A DNA stretch of 8,883 nucleotides from an uncultured Muribaculaceae bacterium. GTDB taxonomy: Bacteria; Bacteroidota; Bacteroidia; Bacteroidales; Muribaculaceae. The notes below the pieces were generated by a model, which was not told the DNA's origin, did no database searches, and was given only the letters and a program-made list of their open reading frames with translations. The translations under genes and the position numbers were made by a program. This document shows positions 1 to 6,167 of this stretch, piece after piece. The stretch's first letter is position 1, and each line of letters opens with the position of its first letter. Where the stretch lies: contig CAJUHX010000044.1 in the NCBI GenBank assembly GCA_910586455.1, positions 7,788 through 16,670 on the forward strand, given 5' to 3'.

Positions 1-420
1 GGCTATACCTGCGGTGAATCCTACTATAATGGGGTAGGGTATAAATTTGATTACTGTGCCGAGGTGGAACAGTCCCATCAGCACCAGTATCACGCCGGCC
101 ATGGCGGTGGCTATGGCCAGGCCGTGGAGTCCGAACTGGGCTATTATATTATATACAATAATAATGAAAGCGCCGGTAGGACCGCCAATCTGTACGGTGT
201 TGCCGCCGAAGAACGACACCAGAAATCCGCCTATGATGGCGGTAATGAGGCCTACTGTGGGGCTTACGCCGGATGCTATGCCGAATGCGATTGCAAGCGG
301 AAGGGCTACAATGCCCACTACGATGCCGGCGATTACGTCGTCTTTGAGTTTGGTCATGGAGTAATGACTCAGCGCCTCGAACAGTTTGGGGCGGAAGTCG
401 ATTGTACCCGATAGTTTCAT
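1..420 (-). CDS. SulP/SLC26-family anion permease, N-terminal part (gene runs off the left edge)
   Basis: The minus strand reads 140 codons from an ATG at 420-418 without a stop to the window edge. After a short cytoplasmic start (MKLSGTIDF...) comes DVIAGIVVGIVALPLAIAFG at about residues 28-47, the conserved first membrane segment of SulP transporters. Further hydrophobic segments follow at about 53-71, 84-96, 101-120 and 124-140. The motif QIGGPTGAF (77-85) is the typical SulP substrate-region signature. Family members move inorganic or organic anions such as sulfate, bicarbonate or dicarboxylates across the inner membrane. Substrate cannot be told from this part, and the C-terminal STAS domain, if present, lies outside. 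The start is supported by a good promoter 33 bp upstream. The gene is transcribed away from the tRNA-Asp gene. Family assignment is secure; substrate is not. Confidence 0.9.
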   Translation of the reverse strand, partial: MKLSGTIDFRPKLFEALSHYSMTKLKDDVIAGIVVGIVALPLAIAFGIASGVSPTVGLITAIIGGFLVSFFGGNTVQIGGPTGAFIIIVYNIIAQFGLHGLAIATAMAGVILVLMGLFHLGTVIKFIPYPIIVGFTAGIA

Positions 421-452
421 AAATTTAGAACCTGTTATTTATAATTTCGCCG

Positions 453-484
453 CAAAGTTAAACAAATTTTAGCAATCGGGCAAA
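453..484 (-). promoter_or_regulatory. Bacteroidota-type promoter of the SulP gene
   Basis: On the minus strand TTTG (484-481) is separated by exactly 20 nt from TAACTTTG (460-453), matching the TTTG-N19-21-TAnnTTTG consensus of the Bacteroidota primary sigma factor. The SulP ATG lies about 32 nt downstream of the -7 box, giving a short leader. Confidence 0.8.
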
Positions 485-848
485 TTGGAGCCGCGGCCCG
501 ACACCTGTGCGCGGGTGTTCTTTAGTTTAATAGGATTACTATGCGCGGTGTAGCTTTTTCAGGACATACTCGAATTTTTTTATGCCGCACTATGCGGGCT
601 TTTTGTGATTTTCAATCGGGCACGGCCGGAAAAAATGCGGGAGCGCCGGAGAAAATATCACTTGCTGTAGAAGAAAAATTATCGAAAGTAATAAAAAGAT
701 TTGCCCTGCCATGTAAAAGGTAAAATTTTTCCGAGGCAAAAAACAAGCGAAAATCCCCCTTAAAAATGGCTGTTTTGTGGAGAAAACAGCGAAAAAGTTA
801 GTTAGAAAGCAGAAAAATGCATTTTTTTGAAAAATTTCCCTCAGAATA
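485..848. other. Non-coding stretch with small hairpins, no supported gene
   Basis: This A/T-rich interval lies between the divergent SulP and tRNA-Asp promoters. A 60-codon frame at 541-723 (plus) exists, but its translation has no recognisable domain, no promoter and an unconvincing composition, so I do not call it. Three hairpins can be seen. One is ACACC/GGTGT near 500-518. The second is CCGCA-CTA-TGCGG at 585-597, followed by five T residues (600-604), which looks like a plus-strand terminator. The third is a perfect 8-bp stem GCTGTTTT/AAAACAGC at 769-790. No promoter fitting the consensus was found upstream of the terminator-like hairpin. The stretch could hold a small RNA or decayed sequence. 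Confidence 0.45.
584..604 (+). terminator. Terminator-like hairpin with no assigned gene
   Basis: A 5-bp stem CCGCA (585-589) and TGCGG (593-597) with a 3-nt loop is followed by GC and five T residues. The geometry suits an intrinsic terminator on the plus strand, but no plus-strand gene is recognised upstream of it, so its role is open. Confidence 0.35.
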
Positions 849-880
849 TTTGCACAGTATTGAAAAACCTCCTAACTTTG
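849..880 (+). promoter_or_regulatory. Promoter of tRNA-Asp
   Basis: TTTG (849-852), a 20-nt spacer, then TAACTTTG (873-880): an exact match to the Bacteroidota primary promoter. The block TAACTTTGCACTCGCAA (873-889) is repeated base for base at the tRNA-Leu promoter (7981-7997). The leader of about 60 nt contains a small bulged hairpin (CTCTCCC with GGG and AGAG, about 908-929) that must be removed during tRNA 5' maturation. Confidence 0.85.
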
Positions 881-943
881 CACTCGCAAAAGCAACGATG
901 CTGATGCCTCTCCCACCAAGGGCTTAGAGAAGCAAAAAAACAA

Positions 944-1017
944 GGTGTGGTAGTTCAGCTGGTTAGAATACCTGCCTGTCACGCAGGGGGTCGCGGGTTC
1001 GAGTCCCGTCCATACCG
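944..1017 (+). tRNA. tRNA-Asp(GTC)
   Basis: The 74-nt gene folds as a complete cloverleaf. The acceptor stem GGTGTGG (944-950) pairs with CCATACC (1010-1016) with one G-U pair. The anticodon stem is CCTGC (971-975) with GCAGG (983-987), the anticodon GTC is at 978-980, and the T-loop is GGTTCGAGTCC-like. The discriminator base is G1017. The following bases are CAA, so the 3' CCA is not encoded and must be added by CCA-adding enzyme. It is transcribed from the promoter at 849-880 and ends in the hairpin at 1032-1084. Confidence 0.96.
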
Positions 1018-1031
1018 CAAGAGGAGAGAGG

Positions 1032-1084
1032 AGAATGAGAAATTGTTAATCAAATCATTTGATTACGTTTCTCATTCTTTTTTT
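1032..1084 (+). terminator. Intrinsic terminator after tRNA-Asp
   Basis: AGAATGAGAAA (1032-1042) pairs perfectly with TTTCTCATTCT (1068-1078), and an inner stem TAATCAAA/TTTGATTA extends the fold. A run of seven T residues ends the element (1078-1084). It separates the tRNA unit from the operon that starts at 1155. Confidence 0.85.
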
Positions 1085-1116
1085 GTATATGCTTGAGTTC
1101 TTTTCGCTGTGGTTGC

Positions 1117-1147
1117 TTCGCCAATAGCGAAATAATTTGTAATTTTG
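1117..1147 (+). promoter_or_regulatory. Promoter of the DUF4199 to SDR operon
   Basis: TAATTTTG (1140-1147) fits the -7 consensus TAnnTTTG. The -33 element is weaker: TTCG at 1117-1120 with a 19-nt spacer, or TTG at 1113-1115 with a longer spacer. The first ATG of the operon begins only 7 nt after the -7 box, so the transcript would be leaderless or nearly so. Confidence 0.6.
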
Positions 1148-1154
1148 CAGCTAT

Positions 1155-1688
1155 ATGGACAATCAGTCAAATCCATCAGATATTTTCGGCAGAGCTGCCC
1201 GTATTGGTCCGGTGGCCGGGGCGTACTTTACTGTGCTGTTTCTGTGTGCCGCCTACTCCGGCATGCATCCGTTGCTTTCGATTCTTACTCTGGTGCTTTT
1301 TCTTTCGGTGCCATGGTTGCTGTACAGGCGTCTGTCGGCAACCGCTGCCGCTGTGGCCAAAGTACGCACCGTGACCTTATGGACCGAAGGCATATACAGC
1401 TTTCTGTTCGGCGGACTCATTATGGCCCTGCTTGTGTATGTGTGGTTGCGCTTTGTCGACCCCGGATATATGCGCAACCAGCTTGAACTGGCGGCGCAAC
1501 TTATGCGCGACTATCCGCAGTCGGCGTCGCCCGATTTGAGGCATACGGTCGAGGCCGTTCTTGAGCAAGGCTCTCTGCCCGGAGCCATTCAGATGGCAAT
1601 GTCGCTGTTCTGGACTGTTACATTCACCGGCGCGGTGCTGTCGCTGCCGGTAGCTTTCATTATCGCTAAAATAAAATCTTCAAGATGA
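1155..1688 (+). CDS. DUF4199-family four-helix membrane protein
   Basis: This 177-residue protein has four predicted membrane helices at about residues 18-36, 38-57, 79-100 and 149-172, with a polar stretch between helices 3 and 4 (about 101-147). Size, helix layout and position directly before a GT2 glycosyltransferase match DUF4199 proteins of the Bacteroidota, whose function is not known. The start at 1155 is chosen because it leaves a short polar N-terminus before helix 1 and lies just after the promoter. Its stop codon overlaps the glycosyltransferase start as ATGA (1685-1688), which points to translational coupling. A role as a membrane partner of the glycosyltransferase, or in handling its lipid-linked substrate, is inference from this pairing. 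Confidence 0.75.
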   Translation: MDNQSNPSDIFGRAARIGPVAGAYFTVLFLCAAYSGMHPLLSILTLVLFLSVPWLLYRRLSATAAAVAKVRTVTLWTEGIYSFLFGGLIMALLVYVWLRFVDPGYMRNQLELAAQLMRDYPQSASPDLRHTVEAVLEQGSLPGAIQMAMSLFWTVTFTGAVLSLPVAFIIAKIKSSR

Positions 1689-2665
1689 CCGAAGAACAGA
1701 ATAATGGCAAACCGCTCGACATATCCGTAGTGGTGCCTTTATATAACGAAGAAGAATCACTGCCCGAACTCGAGGCTTGGATTGAACGTGTGATGCAGGC
1801 CAACGGCTTCAGCTACGAGATTATATTTGTGAACGACGGTTCAACCGACTCGTCGTGGCAGGTAATAGAACAGCTCAAGCAGAAAAATCAGGCGGTACAC
1901 GGCGTATGCTTCCGCCGCAATTATGGCAAGTCGCCGGCGCTCAACACCGGTTTTGCCCGTGCCCGCGGAAATGTGGTAATTACAATGGATGCCGACCTGC
2001 AGGACTCGCCCGACGAGATTCCGGAACTATACCGCATGATTACCCGCGACCGCTACGACCTTGTGTCGGGATATAAGCAGAAGCGCTACGATCCGCTGTC
2101 GAAGACCATACCCACCAAACTGTTCAATGCCACGGCACGCCGTGTAAGCGGCATAAAGAATCTGCACGACTTCAACTGCGGACTGAAAGCCTACCGCCGC
2201 GATGTGGTGAAACATATCGAAGTGTACGGCGATATGCACCGCTACATACCCTATCTGGCCAAACTGGCCGGCTTTACCCGCATAGGCGAGAAGGTGGTGC
2301 AGCACCGTGCCCGTAAATACGGCAAGACCAAATTCGGCCTCGACCGCTTTGTGAACGGCTATCTCGACCTCGCCACCCTGTGGTTTACCGGCAAATTCGG
2401 CGGCAAGCCCATGCACTTCTTCGGCCTGATGGGCTCGTTGATGTTTCTGCTCGGCTTCATAGCCGCCGGAATAGTGGGCGCCGTGAAACTCTACCGCATG
2501 TATCATGGCATGAGTTATACCCTTGTCACCGATTCGCCATACTTCTATCTGGCCCTGACCATGATGCTGCTGGGCAGCCAGTTCTTCCTGGCCGGATTCA
2601 TAGGCGAACTTGTAGCCCGCAACTCCAGCCACCGCAACGACTACGAAATAGAAACCGAATTCTGA
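1685..2665 (+). CDS. GT2 glycosyltransferase, DPM1/GtrB-like (polyprenyl-phosphate type)
   Basis: The 326-residue protein begins with a GT-A nucleotide-sugar fold: ISVVVPLYNEEESL (13-26), FVNDGSTDSS (48-57), and the metal-binding D-x-D in MDADLQDSP (D102, D104). RNYGKSPALNTGF (78-90) and RKYGKTKFGL (210-219) are typical of the dolichol/undecaprenyl-phosphate sugar synthase branch. Two C-terminal membrane helices at about 243-267 and 284-309 anchor it, as in GtrB/ArnC/PglC-neighbour enzymes. Such enzymes transfer a sugar from a nucleotide donor to undecaprenyl phosphate at the inner membrane, making a lipid-linked donor for glycans or lipid modification. Which sugar is used cannot be read from the sequence. 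It is coupled to DUF4199 by a 4-nt overlap, and the next gene starts 20 nt downstream. Confidence 0.9.
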   Translation: MTEEQNNGKPLDISVVVPLYNEEESLPELEAWIERVMQANGFSYEIIFVNDGSTDSSWQVIEQLKQKNQAVHGVCFRRNYGKSPALNTGFARARGNVVITMDADLQDSPDEIPELYRMITRDRYDLVSGYKQKRYDPLSKTIPTKLFNATARRVSGIKNLHDFNCGLKAYRRDVVKHIEVYGDMHRYIPYLAKLAGFTRIGEKVVQHRARKYGKTKFGLDRFVNGYLDLATLWFTGKFGGKPMHFFGLMGSLMFLLGFIAAGIVGAVKLYRMYHGMSYTLVTDSPYFYLALTMMLLGSQFFLAGFIGELVARNSSHRNDYEIETEF

Positions 2666-2685
2666 CATACGCTCCTAAACGCTAA

Positions 2686-3252
2686 ATGTTAAACCCTGAA
2701 CAAAAAATGGACTTCTCAGCATACACCCGATTTCATGCTCTGGCGCAGGACCGCCGCAGCTGCCGCAACTATCTGCCGCAGCCCGTCGACCGCAGCCTGC
2801 TTCTGGCCATACTCGACGCCGCCCGCCTGTCACCGTCGGCAGTAAACCGTCAGCCTGTGCGCTATATAGTACTCGATGCCGAAGCCGACCCTGAAGTGCG
2901 CGATATCATACTCAAAGTGTACAACCGCCCGTGGATAGCTACCGCTCCGGTATATATAGTGGCTGTAGGCATGCACGACCAGGCCTGGCATCGCCCCTGC
3001 GACGGCAAAGACCACGCAGATATAGATGTGGCGATTGCAGTCGAACATATCTGTCTGGCAGCCTCGGCCCTCGGTCTGGGCAGCTGCTGGGTGTGCAACT
3101 TCGAGGCCCCCGAACTGCACAGACTGCTGCAGCTTGGCAGCGACGAAGAACCCGTAGCGATAATCCCCATAGGCTATCCCGCCGACGCCGATGCTCCGCG
3201 CCGCGGACGAAAATCACTCGACGAAATCGTTCAATGGGGAAGAAAGGCCTGA
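2686..3252 (+). CDS. Nitroreductase-family FMN-dependent oxidoreductase
   Basis: The 188-residue length is normal for a single-domain nitroreductase. RRSCRNYL (23-30) is the FMN-phosphate binding segment, SPSAVNRQPVRY (49-60) the usual flavin-contact loop, and GLGSCWV (130-136) with IPIGYPAD (160-167) the C-terminal flavin and dimer region. The ending RKSLDEIVQW is also characteristic. Family members are dimeric cytosolic flavoproteins that reduce nitro compounds, quinones or flavins with NAD(P)H; the physiological substrate here is unknown. An alternative start at Met8 (2707) would give MDFSAY... and cannot be excluded. The next gene begins inside the last 19 nt of this one. It is part of the operon with envelope-type genes, but nothing shows that it acts in the envelope. 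Confidence 0.9.
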   Translation: MLNPEQKMDFSAYTRFHALAQDRRSCRNYLPQPVDRSLLLAILDAARLSPSAVNRQPVRYIVLDAEADPEVRDIILKVYNRPWIATAPVYIVAVGMHDQAWHRPCDGKDHADIDVAIAVEHICLAASALGLGSCWVCNFEAPELHRLLQLGSDEEPVAIIPIGYPADADAPRRGRKSLDEIVQWGRKA

Positions 3253-3734
3253 TATCGGCAAGCGTGGCGGCTTTGGCAATCCTGCTGTGCGGAGCCTGCA
3301 GTTCGGGCGGATGTATCGACGGCCGCAGCGGTGTGCCTAAAGTCGAATTCCGCTCAAGCGCCACCGGTGCGGCCATACGCCTCGACTCGCTGCGCATAAG
3401 TGGAGTAGGGGCTCCCGGCGACTCCGCCATAATCGGCGCCGCCACCTCGACGTCGTACGTGAATCTGCCGCTGAAATCCGACTCGCACCTCACCGCCTGG
3501 TGTATATCCTACAAGCAGAAGGCCCTCGACTATCCGCAACTGAACGATACCCTCACCTTTGAATACGATACCACACCGTACTTTGTCAGCGACGATTGCG
3601 GCGTGGGATTCCGATACTATATCAATAACCTGAGCTGTACCCGCCACCTTATCGACTCGGTGGAGTTGGTGGAACCGCTCGTAACCACAGTCGACCAGGT
3701 ATATGTGGCGCTCTATTTCCGCACTCAGGAGTAA
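3234..3734 (+). CDS. DUF6452-family probable lipoprotein
   Basis: Read from the ATG at 3234, the 166-residue product starts with a signal sequence: MGKK, then a hydrophobic core to about residue 18, then LLCGAC with Cys22 as the likely lipidated residue. The lipobox is imperfect because position -3 is Cys. A Cys-containing segment, YFVSDDCGVGFRYYINNL (116-133), followed by C135 and SVELVEPLVTT, fits the DUF6452 family of Bacteroidota, for which I know no function. The gene overlaps the nitroreductase by 19 nt and DUF6048 by 32 nt. A much longer upstream extension of the frame (to 2931) is rejected because it lies within the nitroreductase gene and would bury the signal peptide. Adjacent DUF6452 and DUF6048 genes are, to my knowledge, a recurring pair in Bacteroidales. 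Confidence 0.75.
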   Translation: MGKKGLISASVAALAILLCGACSSGGCIDGRSGVPKVEFRSSATGAAIRLDSLRISGVGAPGDSAIIGAATSTSYVNLPLKSDSHLTAWCISYKQKALDYPQLNDTLTFEYDTTPYFVSDDCGVGFRYYINNLSCTRHLIDSVELVEPLVTTVDQVYVALYFRTQE

Positions 3735-4662
3735 ACTGTCCGTGGCACTGCTGCTGGCATTCGTTGCCGGCATATTGGCGCTGCAGGCCGAGGAACCGCA
3801 GCCGGAAGGCGGAACTGCGCAGCGTCGCCGCATATCGCCCGTGAACAACGCAGCCACAACCACACAGCACATCAACGAGCTGGCAGGCGATACAGCCGTG
3901 ATAAACGCCGCACGCCGTGCGCGCTCAATACACTACCACGACGACAGCGGACGCACAGTGTACGTCGACACCATTACCGGCGACGAATGGATTGACTCCG
4001 CCGCCGTCATACCCGTGGTGAAAATGAAATACCCCTTGCTGCAGTCCGCCTCGTTAGGAGTCGACATCTGGGACCCGGTAATGCGCATCTTTGGCCAGAA
4101 ATACGGTCTTATAGGCTTTCAGGCACAGGTGAACTTGCACAACCGATACCTGCCCGCATTCGAAATAGGCCTCGGACAAGCCAAGAACACGCCCGCCGGT
4201 ATGAACTTCAGCTATACATCGCCGGTGAGTGTATGGTTAAAAATCGGAGCCGACTATAACTTCCTGTACAACTCAAATCCGGACTATATGCTTACAGTTG
4301 GTGCCCGCTACGGTTTCTCGCCGTTCAGCTACTCGCTGTCCGACATCACCATCGACCAGGGTTACTGGCAGGAAACACAGCATCCGCAGATACCCTCACA
4401 GCGCGTCACCGCCGGATGGTACGAAATCACCTTCGGGCTGCGGGTAAAACTATGGGGACCAATATCGGCCGGCTGGCGCTTCCATTACCATGGCATACTC
4501 CACCAAAGTCATGCACGTTACGGCGACCCATGGTACATACCCGGCTACGGAGCATCAGGCCGTCCGATTACAGGCAGTTTCAGCATCACCTACACCCTGC
4601 CACTGAACTTTCTGCGCCGCACACCCGTTGTAGAAGAACAAACTACAACCGAACCACAATGA
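3703..4662 (+). CDS. DUF6048-family exported beta-rich protein (possible outer-membrane protein)
   Basis: The 319-residue product has a signal peptide: basic start with R3, R9 and K11, hydrophobic core about 12-27, and probable cleavage after LQA (29). A low-complexity polar region (30-105) precedes the conserved part (about 110-303). This part includes FEIGLGQAKNTPAG (153-166), IGADYNFLYNSNPDY (181-195), VGARYGFSPFSY (199-210), LRVKLWGPISAGW (246-258) and WYIPGYG (277-283). It ends in alternating aromatic/hydrophobic strands (GSFSITYTLPLNF, 291-303). This pattern matches DUF6048 and suggests a beta-barrel, though no experiment that I know of proves it. The start at 3703 overlaps DUF6452 by 32 nt and is preferred because it alone supplies the basic n-region. 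Its stop overlaps the SDR start as ATGA. Confidence 0.78.
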   Translation: MWRSISALRSKLSVALLLAFVAGILALQAEEPQPEGGTAQRRRISPVNNAATTTQHINELAGDTAVINAARRARSIHYHDDSGRTVYVDTITGDEWIDSAAVIPVVKMKYPLLQSASLGVDIWDPVMRIFGQKYGLIGFQAQVNLHNRYLPAFEIGLGQAKNTPAGMNFSYTSPVSVWLKIGADYNFLYNSNPDYMLTVGARYGFSPFSYSLSDITIDQGYWQETQHPQIPSQRVTAGWYEITFGLRVKLWGPISAGWRFHYHGILHQSHARYGDPWYIPGYGASGRPITGSFSITYTLPLNFLRRTPVVEEQTTTEPQ

Positions 4663-5396
4663 AACATATAATCATAGTCGGGGCCTCGTCGGGAATCGGA
4701 CGCCGAGTGGCCCTCGATTTCGCCCGCATGGGATGGAACGTAGGCATAGCCGCCCGACGAATAGAGCGCCTCGAAGAAATCTGCGGGCTATATCCCGACA
4801 ATATTGTATGCAAAAGCATCGACGTAACAGCTGATGACGCCGTAGAACGCTTCTACGACCTGATAGAACTCAACGGTGGAGCCGATGTAGTGCTGTACGC
4901 CGCCGGAGTAGGCTGGAGCAATACTGAACTAAGCCTCAGCGAAGACGTGCAGACCGTGGCCGTGAACGTAGGCGGCTTCACACGCATAGTAAACGCCGCA
5001 TACCGATACTTCCGCGACACCGCAAACTGCCGGCGCGGACAGATAGCCGCCATAACTTCCGTGGCCGGAACAAAAGGCCTCGGTGTCAGCGCCGCCTATT
5101 CGGCATCCAAGCGCTATTGCCAGACCTATCTGGAGGCTCTTGGCCAGCTTGCCCGTATGCAGCGCGTGGCCGTGGATATTACCGATATACGGCCCGGATT
5201 CATCCGTACGCCGCTACTCAAAGCCGGACGGCGCTACCCCATGCTGATGGATCTTGATTATGCCGCCCCGCGCATCGAACTGGCCATACTGCGCCGAAAA
5301 CGCGTGCAGGTAATCGACTGGCGCTGGAATGTGGCAGTTGGCCTGTGGCGTATCATACCGGCAGCCCTGTGGATACGCATGCCGGTAAAACTGTGA
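4659..5396 (+). CDS. Short-chain dehydrogenase/reductase (SDR), NAD(P)-dependent
   Basis: This 245-residue classical SDR carries the Rossmann nucleotide motif GASSGIG (8-14), the AAG motif in YAAGVG (80-85), and catalytic residues Ser134 (ITSVAG), Tyr147 and Lys151 (AAYSASKRY). RPGFIRTPLL (178-187) is the usual segment after strand 6. Basic residues after the second strand (ARRIERL, 32-38) favour NADPH over NADH. The C-terminal stretch (about 222-240) is hydrophobic with Trp and Arg, so membrane association is possible. The substrate is not evident. The start at 4659 is set by the 4-nt ATGA overlap with DUF6048 and by the usual distance to the glycine motif. It is the last gene of the operon; a hairpin terminator lies about 130 nt downstream. 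Confidence 0.9.
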   Translation: MKHIIIVGASSGIGRRVALDFARMGWNVGIAARRIERLEEICGLYPDNIVCKSIDVTADDAVERFYDLIELNGGADVVLYAAGVGWSNTELSLSEDVQTVAVNVGGFTRIVNAAYRYFRDTANCRRGQIAAITSVAGTKGLGVSAAYSASKRYCQTYLEALGQLARMQRVAVDITDIRPGFIRTPLLKAGRRYPMLMDLDYAAPRIELAILRRKRVQVIDWRWNVAVGLWRIIPAALWIRMPVKL

Positions 5397-5528
5397 ATCC
5401 GCATGTGGATTAAGTGTCGGAAATTTAAACACTGATACAGCTTTTGCATCCTCTGCACTGTCCGAATCAGAGCGGTCAGGAATTTGGCGGGATTCTAAAT
5501 GGTTAAAAAACAAAGGTATATAAATAAC

Positions 5529-5556
5529 AAAAGAGAAGTTTCACAACTTCTCTTTT
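5529..5556 (+). terminator. 12-bp perfect hairpin, likely operon terminator or leader stem
   Basis: AAAAGAGAAGTT (5529-5540) and AACTTCTCTTTT (5545-5556) pair perfectly around the loop TCAC. The stem ends in four T residues, followed by CCTTT. It lies 132 nt past the SDR stop and could end that operon. It may instead be the first part of a leader for the tiny frame at 5586. Confidence 0.6.
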
Positions 5557-5621
5557 CCTTTAAACCTTTATCTTAATCTAATACTATGAAAAACACACAT
5601 GCAAAAGTACGCATTTTTTGA
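5557..5621 (+). other. Orphan leader-like sequence with an 11-residue frame
   Basis: After the hairpin at 5529-5556 comes an A/T-rich pyrimidine tract ending in AATCTAATACTATGAAAA, which resembles translation-start leaders that I recall from Bacteroidales genes. The ATG at 5586 opens only 11 codons (MKNTHAKVRIF) before TGA at 5619-5621. No longer gene follows on this strand. It may be a remnant of a lost gene's 5' end, a leader peptide, or chance. I do not call it a real coding gene. Confidence 0.3.
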
Positions 5622-5636
5622 CATTCAAAGCAAACG

Positions 5637-5668
5637 TTTTGCTAAGAAAAATGAATTTCTTAGCAAAA
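5637..5668 (-). terminator. 13-bp perfect hairpin just after rpiB
   Basis: TTTTGCTAAGAAA (5637-5649) and TTTCTTAGCAAAA (5656-5668) form a perfect stem with a 6-nt loop, 10 nt beyond the rpiB stop. The position suits a terminator for rpiB. On the minus strand no clean T-run follows the stem (CGTTTGCTTTG), so its efficiency is uncertain. On the plus strand it could also stop read-through from the opposite side. Confidence 0.6.
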
Positions 5669-5678
5669 TTTAACCAAA

Positions 5679-6131
5679 TCAGCGTACTGCAATCTTTTCA
5701 ACACGGCGTTCATGGCGTCCGCCTTCGAACTCTGTATTAAGAAAAACATCCATAATTTCAAGCGCAATTTCAGGTGCGATGAATCGTGCAGGTAGCACAA
5801 GAACATTTGCGTTATTATGCTGACGCGCCAGAGCAGCCAGTTCCGGAGTCCAGCACAGAGCGGCGCGTATGCCCTGATGCTTGTTGAGAGTCATGGCAAT
5901 GCCGTTGCCCGAACCACACATGGCAATGCCGGGGAAGCATTCGCCCGACTCCACGGCTTCGGCGCACGGATGCGCGAAATCGGGGTAATCGCACGAGTCG
6001 GCGCTGTAAGTGCCGAAATCTTTATATTCGATGCTGTTGGCTTCGAGGTAGCCCTCGATAATACTTTTCAGTTCAAAGCCTGCGTGGTCGCTGCATATAG
6101 CGAGAGGCTTGTCGGAAGAAATAATTGACAT
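5679..6131 (-). CDS. rpiB: Ribose-5-phosphate isomerase B
   Basis: The 150-residue length is normal for RpiB. AICSDHAGFELK (11-22) supplies Asp15 and His16 of the phosphate/sugar site. Cys72 in MCGSGNGIAM (71-80) is the catalytic base, and RQHNNANVLVLPARFI (103-118) holds the active-site His105. GGRHERRVEKI (137-147) provides the phosphate-binding arginines. The enzyme interconverts ribose-5-phosphate and ribulose-5-phosphate in the non-oxidative pentose phosphate pathway in the cytosol. In many Bacteroidales rpiB follows a transketolase gene. Here the gene 36 nt upstream on the same strand encodes a DUF3843 protein. I see no good TAnnTTTG element in that gap, so co-transcription with DUF3843 is likely. 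Confidence 0.95.
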   Translation of the reverse strand: MSIISSDKPLAICSDHAGFELKSIIEGYLEANSIEYKDFGTYSADSCDYPDFAHPCAEAVESGECFPGIAMCGSGNGIAMTLNKHQGIRAALCWTPELAALARQHNNANVLVLPARFIAPEIALEIMDVFLNTEFEGGRHERRVEKIAVR

Positions 6132-6167
6132 GTTTTTTGATGTATTTAGTTGTATAGTTTGAGGTTG

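Noticed and set aside
47..414. Two plus-strand open frames of 105 and 116 codons
   Set aside because: They are antisense to the SulP permease gene, whose minus-strand reading has clear family motifs. The plus-strand translations are low-complexity and unlike any known protein.
541..723. Plus-strand 60-codon frame
   Set aside because: No recognisable domain, no promoter, and a terminator-like hairpin sits inside it at 584-604.
769..790. Perfect 8-bp hairpin GCTGTTTT/AAAACAGC
   Set aside because: It has a T-rich tail only on the minus strand, where no gene lies upstream to be terminated, and no other role is supported.
2027..2668. Minus-strand 213-codon frame
   Set aside because: It is the antisense shadow of the GT2 glycosyltransferase in GC-rich DNA; the plus-strand gene has full family motifs.
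2931..3233. Upstream extension of the DUF6452 frame
   Set aside because: The extension overlaps the nitroreductase coding region, is rich in Arg/Ser as expected of out-of-frame GC-rich DNA, and would bury the signal peptide that starts at 3234.
2939..3875. Long minus-strand frames across the DUF6452/DUF6048 region
   Set aside because: They are shadows with Arg/Pro-rich translations, opposite genes with signal peptides and family motifs.
5511..5518. Minus-strand TACCTTTG resembling a -7 promoter box
   Set aside because: No -33 element stands at a fitting distance, and transcription would only run antisense into the end of the SDR gene.
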